Source: Candidatus Zhuqueibacterota bacterium (lineage in GTDB: Bacteria > Zhuqueibacterota > QNDG01 > JABMRT01). From it: DNA of 64,000 bases. The translations under genes and the position numbers were made by a program. The stretch is from the NCBI GenBank assembly GCA_013202295.1, contig JABMRT010000093.1, positions 1-64,000 of the forward strand, in the 5' to 3' direction. This document shows positions 56,643 through 64,000 of the stretch, piece by piece. The notes under the pieces are model-generated. The model saw nothing but the letters and a program-made list of their open reading frames with translations, was not told the DNA's origin and ran no database searches. The number at the start of each line of letters is the position of its first letter. Position 1 is the first letter of the stretch.

Positions 56643-58706
56643 TTAGAATTGGAATTTAAGACCCACAGCAATATCTCTTCCTGCTGCGTCCCACCAGGTT
56701 ACTGTAGAGAGATGATCTCTGTAACTTCTGTCGAGTAGGTTGCGTGCGTTTACCGTCAGGTGTATTGGATAGTGAAGTGGGAGAACCGTATTTAAATTCA
56801 ATCCCGTACTTAAATTGAGCAATCCGTAGCCGGGCGTTCTCAACTCGTTCTCCGCGTTACGATCCTGATCTGCAACGAAGATGGAGGAAACCTCCACCCA
56901 GTATTGATCCGCTGGAGAATGATAACGCACTCCCAGAGTTCCCTTGAGAGGAACTATCTGGGGCAGCGGCCGATTGAGCTGGGCATCCTCGCCATACACA
57001 TATGCGGCGCTCATAGAAACACTGAGCGATGGTGTGAGATGGACACGTCCCTGAAATTCACCGCCTACCAGTTCTGCGATTCCCACATTCGCATATTCAT
57101 ACTGACTCGCTTCCGCGTCGATCGGATGCATCACGATAAAATCGTTCACACGATTTCGAAACACACTAATCTCACCTGAAGTCAAGCGGGTCTCCCACTT
57201 CAGGCCCAGATCGATATTCAGACTGGTTTCTGATTTGAGATTCGGATCACCGGTGAGATTGCCCACCTGCGCGGTGCCCTGAAAAAATCGCTGCTGAAGG
57301 GTGGGAGCCTTGAACGCTCTGCCTACATTGGCCGTGAGCCGCAACCATGGTTTAACACGGAATGTGGTACCAATATGACCACTGTAATCACAGTCATCTT
57401 TATCAAGGTCATTCTCAACAAGTGTACCGGTTGTACCAGCTGCGTGGCTGAGAATTTGATCAGCGCGAATACCGGTATTCAGGGTGAGAATTGGAAACAG
57501 AGTCCAATCATCCTCAATGAATACACCCATTCCTTTTCGCGAGGATTTAGGTGTCGGGGGGGTTAAATCCGCCGGGGGATCCATCAGCACCAGACCATCC
57601 GGATTGGTGACAACCGCATCTGAAATTCGCTTTGTATCATCCGATTCCAGATACCCATCCAGTCCAGCAGTGATTATGTTTTGCTTTAATGGCATGATGG
57701 ATGCCTGAACAAAGCCGCCACGCGTGCTCACATAACGGTTTGCATTTAACGCATTGTTCACAAAATTTGGACCTTTGGGAATATGATAAAGAAAGGCATC
57801 GAAATTGCGTTCTTCCTGCTGAACGTAGAAGGAGGATCGCACATTCAGTTGCGCCAAAGCAACATTCTGGAATACATATTCAACGGTTAGGCGGTCCCTG
57901 TCATATTTGAGAAAACGGGCCCGCTGCGCGAAAGGATTGACGGGCACGCCCGCGTTATCCGTTCGATTTAGATGACCAGTTAATGTGAAGGTATGACTAT
58001 TTAAAAAAAGATACTTTAATTTGGAATCGATTTCATAACCGGAATACGCTGTATTATTCAGTGTACCGGTTGGAGTTTGCAGGTCTTCTGCGTTCCGATT
58101 GTTGAACCGAGTCATCCATTGCCATTGATGCCAATTTGTGGAAATTGTGGCGTTCTGGCTGAACTGACTGCTCGCAGATGCATAGCCCAATCCGGCACTG
58201 CCCTGAAAAGCCCAGACCGCGGGATGCATTAAAGGTTTCTTCGTGATAATATTGACGACACCAGCGACTGCGTCCGATCCATAAAGCACTGAAGCCGGAC
58301 CGCGAATGATCTCAACCCGCTCAATTTGATCCACATCCAAAAGGGGAGCATGACTGCCATAATCACGAAGGACATCGAGACGAAGGCCATCCACCAGCAT
58401 CAGATTGTGGCCGACCAATCCACGGACTACGATCTTCTCGCTCCATGGGCCGCTGTTTACAACATCCACACCAGCCTGGTTGGAGACCATAGCGGACAGA
58501 TCGGACACGCCATTTTGCCAGATTTGATCTTCATGGATAATCCGAACGGGCAGATGGGTTTCGAACACATCTTTCTCATATCGATTGGCAGTGACACTCA
58601 CACCAGGATAATGATGCCAAACACTGTCTTGCTTGGAATCGGCGCCAAATAAAAATTGGGGGATAATAAAAAATAAAAGGGGGAATACTCTTGTTACTAC
58701 TTTCAT
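56643..58706 (-). CDS. TonB-dependent receptor, BtuB-like architecture
   Basis: A 687-residue outer-membrane receptor. A signal peptide (about 1-21) precedes a TonB-box-like VSVTANRYE segment. The plug has IVVRGLVGHNLMLVDGLRLD and VEIIRGPASVLYGSDAVAG. The barrel ends in the aromatic GLKFQF. There is no carboxypeptidase-like domain, unlike the receptor at 31.2 kb. A 7-bp hairpin lies 20 bp before its ATG, and a Rex-like palindrome about 200 bp before. Cobamide or heme are possible substrates; no cobalamin riboswitch was found. Confidence 0.93.
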   Translation of the reverse strand: MKVVTRVFPLLFFIIPQFLFGADSKQDSVWHHYPGVSVTANRYEKDVFETHLPVRIIHEDQIWQNGVSDLSAMVSNQAGVDVVNSGPWSEKIVVRGLVGHNLMLVDGLRLDVLRDYGSHAPLLDVDQIERVEIIRGPASVLYGSDAVAGVVNIITKKPLMHPAVWAFQGSAGLGYASASSQFSQNATISTNWHQWQWMTRFNNRNAEDLQTPTGTLNNTAYSGYEIDSKLKYLFLNSHTFTLTGHLNRTDNAGVPVNPFAQRARFLKYDRDRLTVEYVFQNVALAQLNVRSSFYVQQEERNFDAFLYHIPKGPNFVNNALNANRYVSTRGGFVQASIMPLKQNIITAGLDGYLESDDTKRISDAVVTNPDGLVLMDPPADLTPPTPKSSRKGMGVFIEDDWTLFPILTLNTGIRADQILSHAAGTTGTLVENDLDKDDCDYSGHIGTTFRVKPWLRLTANVGRAFKAPTLQQRFFQGTAQVGNLTGDPNLKSETSLNIDLGLKWETRLTSGEISVFRNRVNDFIVMHPIDAEASQYEYANVGIAELVGGEFQGRVHLTPSLSVSMSAAYVYGEDAQLNRPLPQIVPLKGTLGVRYHSPADQYWVEVSSIFVADQDRNAENELRTPGYGLLNLSTGLNLNTVLPLHYPIHLTVNARNLLDRSYRDHLSTVTWWDAAGRDIAVGLKFQF

Positions 58707-58725
58707 GGATCTCTCCTCTCCATCA

Positions 58726-58743
58726 GGTTTGTTTACACAAACC
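58726..58743 (-). promoter_or_regulatory. Hairpin near the start of the TonB receptor gene
   Basis: GGTTTGT and ACAAACC (58726-58732, 58737-58743) are perfect inverted repeats around TTAC. The hairpin lies about 20 nt upstream of the receptor ATG on its strand, next to the ribosome binding site GGAGAGGAGAG. It may be an operator or an mRNA hairpin. Confidence 0.4.
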
Positions 58744-58901
58744 CTCGGGCTCAGATTGAGTTAATTTAATTACAGGATTAGAATACGGATTTTGTCCCTG
58801 CTCTTTGTGTTTGCAACCTACTGACTTCTAAATCTGGTTCCTACTTATATGGATAACCGACCTTTAGAATACAGAATTAAAAGAGATAAATCAACACTCT
58901 A

Positions 58902-58918
58902 TTGTGCTAATTTTCACA
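58902..58918. promoter_or_regulatory. Rex-operator-like site between rex and the TonB receptor gene
   Basis: TTGTGCTAATTTTCACA resembles the Rex consensus TTGTGAANNNNTTCACAA, with 5-base half-sites TTGTG and TCACA. It is located 12 bp beyond the rex 3' end and about 200 bp before the TonB receptor. A role in control of the receptor operon is inferred. Confidence 0.45.
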
Positions 58919-58930
58919 TAAAATAGATTT

Positions 58931-59575
58931 CTATGAACTCCTGCATCTTGTACATTTATTTTCCATTGCATTCACAAAATAAATCACGTTCTCTAACTCC
59001 ATTTGAAGAAAGACACTGTTAATAACCACATCTTCAGGTGCAATGAGCCTGATTTGTGCAAAATTTAGAATGCCCTTAATGTCCGAATCTACCATGATAT
59101 TGCAAACTGACTGAGCGGCTGCATCTGGAACAGCAAGTACACCTATCTGTATCTGATTCTCGCACACATACTTATTCAACTCATCCAGATGATATACCGG
59201 AATTCGGTTTCGTTTGTTCACCTTTGCCGGATCAATATCAAAGCCCGCCACAATTTGAATACCTTCTTTGTCGAAACCGGTATATTGAATAAGTGCGCGC
59301 CCTAAATTACCAATACCGACTACCACAACATGATGTACTTTATCTTTGCCAAGTATGGACCGGAGTTCATGAAGAAGATCTTCAATCTGATAACCACCCC
59401 GTTTATTCCCGGATATTCCATGAAGAGAGAAGTCTTTCCTGACTTGGGCAGATGTAACACCAACAGCATCTCCAAGCACATTAGAAAAAATTTTGCTCAA
59501 ACCCATTTCCTGAAATTTAAGCAGAACTTCTCTATATTGTGAAAACCTGGAAATGATTTTCTTGTTTACCAACAT
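58931..59575 (-). CDS. rex: Redox-sensing transcriptional repressor Rex
   Basis: A 214-residue NADH-sensing repressor. The N-terminal winged-helix domain has FSNVLGDAVGVTSAQVRKDFSLHG in outline and continues to YQIEDLLHELRSILG. The Rossmann domain has VVVVGIGNLGRALIQY, the NAD loop, and VPDAAAQSV. High NADH releases Rex from DNA, so it turns on anaerobic or reductive genes. A 16-bp palindrome upstream of its start (59647-59662) suggests autoregulation. It follows the activase genes on the same strand. Confidence 0.95.
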   Translation of the reverse strand: MLVNKKIISRFSQYREVLLKFQEMGLSKIFSNVLGDAVGVTSAQVRKDFSLHGISGNKRGGYQIEDLLHELRSILGKDKVHHVVVVGIGNLGRALIQYTGFDKEGIQIVAGFDIDPAKVNKRNRIPVYHLDELNKYVCENQIQIGVLAVPDAAAQSVCNIMVDSDIKGILNFAQIRLIAPEDVVINSVFLQMELENVIYFVNAMENKCTRCRSS

Positions 59576-59646
59576 TCAATATCTCACTTATGGAGAATTT
59601 TCGATGGTTATAATATATGAATTATTGATATTTAAATCAACGTTTT

Positions 59647-59662
59647 TGTGATTTTAATCACA
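59647..59662. promoter_or_regulatory. Perfect 16-bp palindrome upstream of rex
   Basis: TGTGATTTTAATCACA is an exact palindrome 72 bp before the rex ATG, in the spacer between rex and the DUF2229 gene. Its half-sites (TGTGA/TCACA) fit both Rex sites and CRP/FNR-family sites. Binding by Rex itself is the simplest reading given position. Confidence 0.5.
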
Positions 59663-59719
59663 TTTAAAATATAGGAAGGTTTTCAAAAATCGAGTAATAG
59701 CAATAGACTGAAATTGGTT

Positions 59720-60970
59720 TTATTCCCTGGCATATTGCTTTTTTCGATACGATTTTACTAGTTCCATAAAAATTTCCAAGTCACTATCCAGATCGAAAGG
59801 CACGCCATCAAAATAGAAAATACGGATTGGGATGTCCTGATGATCCTGACTGATTTGATGATAGTATGTTTCTGTTACAATCCCGTTCATACAGGTGAAC
59901 GGGCTAATATCAATAACGCCATCGCATCCAGCTTCATAAAAGGCAATGGCCTTCCCCGCATTGAGGGTCATCTCACCCAGAGCTTTTCTCTGGGGTAAAT
60001 AGCTTGCGCTCCTCTTTAGAATTTCCCGAATCGACAACTCTTTTCTATGCTGGAAATATTCTGCAAAAGGCCCGATCAATTTCTTTTCATCAGAATGTTG
60101 AATCATCTCCTTGATTTTCGCGCCTAGCATATCCAGACTATAATTTTGACCCGCATCTTTCAATTTACGCTGTTGTTCCACATTTGTATACCACACCCAT
60201 TCGGCGACATCCGCCATCCAGCACTCGCCACCGAGAGCTTCAACACGTCGAACAAGATTCTGGTTGCTGTAACTATTCAACCTGAGATAGATCTCACCTA
60301 CAATTCCAAGAAGTGACCGACTTCCAAGCGGTTCTTTCAGGGATATTTGATTCAAAGAATCTCGAAAGGATTCCAGATGTCCAACCAGAAAGCTGATTTG
60401 TTTTTGTGTGGAAAGAGAGGCATCTGCTAAAATTGAACACATTGATTTTAAATGTTTTTGCTGGACTTGATCTGTTTCGCCTGCATTCGCCTCATAGGGA
60501 CGAACCATATAGGTGGCTTTTCTGAGAACATCTGAGACAATGACTGCACGCCAGGCTGTACGTTTGAATTTGTTGACATTGCGCGCAATGCCTTCATACC
60601 CATTGCTGCTGGTCGGAGAAAATACCATTGAGGCATCAAGGCCGATTTCATTCAGCACTTTTTTTTGAAAGGGAGCATATTGGCCAAAACGACAGGGGCC
60701 TGAAGAAGTAGGCATGAAAAACCCATTTTTCGCAGGATCGAAATCAGGATCTTGAATTACCTTCAGAAAATTACCAAGTACGACCCGCTGAGGAAGACAT
60801 TCCTCTCCAGTTGTATACTTTGCGGCACACAAAAGAGTGTGATCATCCGCTTCGGGTGAAACTCGCGCATCAAACCCGATAGAGCGCAGGGCAGCAGAAA
60901 GGCATTCAGCGCCCACAGTACTCATTCGCGGCACCCAGAGTTTTATGCGGTCATTATTGGACATCGGCAC
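59720..60970 (-). CDS. DUF2229/HgdB-like protein, partner of the activase
   Basis: A 416-residue protein with GEECLPQRVVLGN, SSGPCRFGQY and SPFTCMNG cysteine motifs. These resemble the iron-sulfur ligands of 2-hydroxyacyl-CoA dehydratase (HgdB) and related double-cubane-cluster proteins. In many genomes the same unit is fused to the C-terminus of the large activase; here it is encoded separately, 13 bp downstream of it. The substrate is unknown. It would accept electrons at low potential from the activase, driven by ATP. Confidence 0.8.
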   Translation of the reverse strand: MPMSNNDRIKLWVPRMSTVGAECLSAALRSIGFDARVSPEADDHTLLCAAKYTTGEECLPQRVVLGNFLKVIQDPDFDPAKNGFFMPTSSGPCRFGQYAPFQKKVLNEIGLDASMVFSPTSSNGYEGIARNVNKFKRTAWRAVIVSDVLRKATYMVRPYEANAGETDQVQQKHLKSMCSILADASLSTQKQISFLVGHLESFRDSLNQISLKEPLGSRSLLGIVGEIYLRLNSYSNQNLVRRVEALGGECWMADVAEWVWYTNVEQQRKLKDAGQNYSLDMLGAKIKEMIQHSDEKKLIGPFAEYFQHRKELSIREILKRSASYLPQRKALGEMTLNAGKAIAFYEAGCDGVIDISPFTCMNGIVTETYYHQISQDHQDIPIRIFYFDGVPFDLDSDLEIFMELVKSYRKKQYARE

Positions 60971-60983
60971 TCTCTCTATTCAT

Positions 60984-63900
60984 CTACAACATACCTTTGC
61001 TTTCAAGAAATGCCTCGATTCTTGTCATCACACCGGCATCATTGGAGTGACTGTCCAACTGCAGAAAAAGATAGGGCTTATCAGCTGCCATCTCAATATA
61101 GTGCCGAATGTACGAATCCGGACCGCACTTAAAGTTGCTTAAATAGATGAGATGCAGGAAAGGATAATCACGCGTCCACCTTGCGGCCTGAATTATACGA
61201 CGGCCGAAATTCCAGAACATATGGTCATGAATGGATTGGATATCGATCTCGTGATACGGAAGGAAGTCCATGGGCAGCACATTGGCTCCGTAAAGGTTTC
61301 TTAACTTGGCAGGGATATTTAAATTTAATCCTGGATCATATAAATTATAGGGCCTTCCTATAAGCACAAGACTTGGTAGCTTTTGATTAATCACCGGCCG
61401 GATGACTTTTAATCCTGAGTCGAATTGCTGTTGTCTGTATTTTTGATATGTTTGATAAGCTTGATTTAATGCGTTTTCGTGAACTTTACCTGGGATATCC
61501 AAAAACTTCAACTGCTCCTTCAGCTGTCTTCCGACATATTGATTTCCTTTTACAAATTCAATATTTGGAGACAATATCTTATGTTTTAGTGATTCGATCA
61601 TGGGGCTTTGCTTGATCACGAGCGGCGCAGTCTGTGTCCAAGGACAAATAAAAGAAGCCACACTTTCTGTGGGATCTTCTTCATTCACGACATTGGGCAT
61701 AAAAATATAATCGATCTTTTCATCCAGAAAAGCAGCGACATGACCGTGCGCGACCTGAACCGGGAAACAGGGCTCAGCCACTGTGGCTTCCAATCCCTGA
61801 TGAACGAGTTTCTGTTTGGTCGGACCAGACTGTACCACTTCGAATCCCAAATGACTGAAGTAGGTTTGCCAGAAAGGAAGCCGATCATACATTGACAGAC
61901 ACATTGGAATGCCGAGCCGTCCCCGTGATGGATGATCGTAATTCTCTGAACGAAAAATGGATGATACCTGCTCATCTATAAGATCGGGGATTTCAGCCTT
62001 TTTTAATGTCTTCGCTCGTTTGCGATATCGATCAGAACACTTGTCCCCCCAGTGGCTCTTTTCTCCATCAATCTCAAACTCTTGAATTGCGCAATGGTTG
62101 GTGCAACCGTTACATTCAAATTCCCGCATCTTCCATTGAGTCTTTTCTATCTTCCACCCTCGAAAATTGCTTTTTGATTTTGGATCACGATTTTCTGAAG
62201 CAAGCAAAGCTGCTCCGATCGCTCCGATGATACCATTGTGGGGTGGCACAATAATTTCTTTATCAAGTATGGAAGCAAACGCCGCAGCCACCGAATCATT
62301 ATAAGCGGTACCGCCCTGAAAAAAGATCGTGTTTCCGATCGGACGTTTTTTCACAACACGATTCAAATAATTATGAACTACTGAAAGCGCCAATCCAGCA
62401 GCAATATCGCTCTTCGGAACGCCTTGATGCAGATAGGGGCCAAGTTCTTTTTCCATAAAAACAGTGCATCTTTCACCCAGTCTGAGCGGATTTTTGGCAG
62501 CGAGCGCCAAATTGGAAAATTCATCACGGATCGAAATTCCTAATTTATTGGCCTGCTCTTCTAGAAAAGATCCTGTACCTGCAGCACAGGCCTCATTCAG
62601 GCTGAAGTCAACCACTGCACCTTTTTGAATGGAGATAAACTTGGAATCCTGTCCGCCAATCTCAAAGATAGTATCCACTTTTTTATCCAGATATCGAGCG
62701 CTGACAAATACCGCCCCGGTTTTATGGCAAGTGATTTCATCTTTTACCACGTCAGCCCCGACAAGCAATCCGATCAACTCCCGTCCGGAACCTGTGGTTC
62801 CAACGCCCAGCACATTGACTCTGTTTCCAACTGCGCGATCCATCTCGTTCAGCGCATTTGTAACAACTTCAATAGGGCGGCCATCTGTCATAACATATAT
62901 GCCATGAATCAGGTTACCTTTCACGTCAATTAGCGCTAGATTTGTGCTGACAGAACCAATATCAACGCCGAGATAAGCATCCGTTTTCTGATGATTGGAT
63001 AGTTCAACCGTCTTTATAGTATTGCGTAGAAGCGTTACATTTTCAAGGGAAAGAGCGGATGTCGTGGGATGTTGATGTGAATTTGAAGTATTGATTTCAA
63101 AATTGCATTCTTTCGATTCACGTTTTTGCGAAAGTCTCGCCGCTCCAATCGCGCTCATCCATGCAGAATGATCGGGTACGATAAGATCACCTTGATTAAA
63201 TCCGAATATATCATGGATTGCATTCACAATCCCTCGGTTTTTTGCCACACCCCCCACAAAAGCCACGCTCGGCTCAATGTGCTTACCCTTGGTAATACTT
63301 CCTTTAAAATTTCGAACAACCGCTTCACACAATCCTTTTAGAATTTCTTCCGGGCTGTATCCCCTCTGCTGCGCGTGAATCATATCTGACTTTGCAAACA
63401 CAGAACATCGCCCTGCAATGGAAGCCGCATTTTTTGTGTTAGCAATCAGCCCACCGACTTCTTCGATGGAAAGACGCAGCCGTTCAACCTGCTGATCAAA
63501 AAAGGATCCTGTCCCGGCAGCACATTCTCCATTTGTCTCATAATCGACAATCTGGATATTTTGATCATCATCACGATGAATTTGAACATATTTTGAACTT
63601 TCACCGCCCATTTCAAAAATAGTATGCACTTTGGGATACATCCATCCCACACCCTCTGCAAGAGCAGAAATCGAATTCACTGAATCCTGATTATACCGTT
63701 TGGAGATTTGTTTACCACCCGATCCTGTAAACAGCGTGGCAATGGAGTAATCTTTTGAAAAAATGTCTTTTATATATGTGAAAAGATTTCGGATATATCG
63801 TTCAGGCTCACCCATATGTCGAAAATATTCAGAAAGATAGATGAAGTCAGATCCTATTTGAAATGAATTGAACCGGACAGGCGAATCCGTCAATTCGCGG

Positions 63901-63998
63901 ACAGATTCCAATACCGTGTGACTATTCATCTGGGGAAGAAGAGCAACCTTGGCGCTGACCGCACCAATATCAATTCCGATATATAGTTTAGATTTCAT
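60984..63998 (-). CDS. Acyl-CoA dehydratase activase with two ASKHA domains and a DUF2229 region
   Basis: A 1004-residue protein with two tandem BadF/BcrAD ASKHA ATPase domains (about 1-300 and 340-600), each with IGIDIG/LGVDIG at its start. The cysteine of each cluster is in C-A-A-G-T-G-S-F, with a second in GRCSVF or GERCTVF, so the protein can form a one-chain pseudodimer around one [4Fe-4S] cluster. A CNGCTNHC motif and a DUF2229 part follow (about 650-1000). ATP hydrolysis drives electrons to its partner. The start ATG is two bases from the window edge, so upstream control is unseen. Confidence 0.88.
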   Translation of the reverse strand: MKSKLYIGIDIGAVSAKVALLPQMNSHTVLESVRELTDSPVRFNSFQIGSDFIYLSEYFRHMGEPERYIRNLFTYIKDIFSKDYSIATLFTGSGGKQISKRYNQDSVNSISALAEGVGWMYPKVHTIFEMGGESSKYVQIHRDDDQNIQIVDYETNGECAAGTGSFFDQQVERLRLSIEEVGGLIANTKNAASIAGRCSVFAKSDMIHAQQRGYSPEEILKGLCEAVVRNFKGSITKGKHIEPSVAFVGGVAKNRGIVNAIHDIFGFNQGDLIVPDHSAWMSAIGAARLSQKRESKECNFEINTSNSHQHPTTSALSLENVTLLRNTIKTVELSNHQKTDAYLGVDIGSVSTNLALIDVKGNLIHGIYVMTDGRPIEVVTNALNEMDRAVGNRVNVLGVGTTGSGRELIGLLVGADVVKDEITCHKTGAVFVSARYLDKKVDTIFEIGGQDSKFISIQKGAVVDFSLNEACAAGTGSFLEEQANKLGISIRDEFSNLALAAKNPLRLGERCTVFMEKELGPYLHQGVPKSDIAAGLALSVVHNYLNRVVKKRPIGNTIFFQGGTAYNDSVAAAFASILDKEIIVPPHNGIIGAIGAALLASENRDPKSKSNFRGWKIEKTQWKMREFECNGCTNHCAIQEFEIDGEKSHWGDKCSDRYRKRAKTLKKAEIPDLIDEQVSSIFRSENYDHPSRGRLGIPMCLSMYDRLPFWQTYFSHLGFEVVQSGPTKQKLVHQGLEATVAEPCFPVQVAHGHVAAFLDEKIDYIFMPNVVNEEDPTESVASFICPWTQTAPLVIKQSPMIESLKHKILSPNIEFVKGNQYVGRQLKEQLKFLDIPGKVHENALNQAYQTYQKYRQQQFDSGLKVIRPVINQKLPSLVLIGRPYNLYDPGLNLNIPAKLRNLYGANVLPMDFLPYHEIDIQSIHDHMFWNFGRRIIQAARWTRDYPFLHLIYLSNFKCGPDSYIRHYIEMAADKPYLFLQLDSHSNDAGVMTRIEAFLESKGML

Positions 63999-64000
63999 AA

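Noticed and set aside
58707-58930. Cobalamin riboswitch before the BtuB-like receptor
   Set aside because: No B12 box (GCCACTG) or similar fold could be seen on the receptor strand.
1-64000. CRISPR array
   Set aside because: No set of regularly spaced short direct repeats was found; the only repeats are the three dispersed element copies.

Overview
The window is a 64-kb stretch of chromosome, densely coded, mostly on the + strand up to about 54.8 kb and on the - strand after that. Three secreted proteins end in a Por/T9SS-type C-terminal sorting domain with the signature YPNPFNP or FPNPFNP. There are also many TonB, Omp85 and lipoprotein genes. Together these suggest a Gram-negative bacterium of the FCB group (Calditrichota/KSB1/Marinimicrobia-like). 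The phylum is an inference; no rRNA gene is present to settle it.

Layout. 0-4.5 kb: a divergent promoter region, then rho, rpmE, yqhQ-like and prfA (transcription and translation termination). 4.6-11.3 kb: a sulfite-oxidase-like lipoprotein, glgC, carA and carB. 11.3-17.4 kb: an MFS carrier, a small lipoprotein that resembles a free-standing protease prodomain, a secreted subtilisin with sorting domain, and a C69 dipeptidase. 17.5-20.1 kb: a CCA/poly(A)-type nucleotidyltransferase and a YIP1 membrane protein. 20.2-27 kb: a seven-gene operon with TolC, an HlyD/MacA adaptor, a MacB-type ATPase, two MacB-type permeases, a STAS protein and a pentapeptide-repeat protein. 27.5-33.5 kb: two isoprenoid genes, membrane proteins and a TonB receptor. 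33.5-38.4 kb: argH (frameshifted), a SixA phosphatase, a four-helix-bundle protein, a phosphohexomutase and a secreted protein. 38.5-47.8 kb: a tightly packed run with DUF4390, Ppx/GppA, an FG-GAP protein, two single-POTRA Omp85 proteins, rsmE, crcB, DUF190, a GH88/105-like hydrolase and an SDR. 47.8-54.8 kb: tandem beta-barrel paralogues, DUF454, a secreted protein, DUF362, ychF, a TPR protein and a ferredoxin-like protein. 54.8-64 kb, - strand: a double-domain acyl-CoA dehydratase activase, its DUF2229/HgdB-like partner, the NADH sensor rex, a TonB receptor, an ECF S component and an MFS carrier.

Most notable observations. (1) Three decayed copies, at 11.4, 19.0 and 27.1 kb, of an element with imperfect terminal inverted repeats. 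Each still shows the C-terminal part of a GxxExxY (PDDEXK_3) gene with stops and frameshifts. (2) A standalone prodomain-like lipoprotein next to a sorted subtilisin. (3) A redox locus on the - strand, with Rex-like palindromes on both sides of rex. (4) argH is interrupted by a one-base deletion in an A-run at its GSSIMPQKKNP signature. (5) A TPR gene whose signal peptide is present but lacks an ordinary start codon. All functional calls are from reading the sequence; no database search was run.
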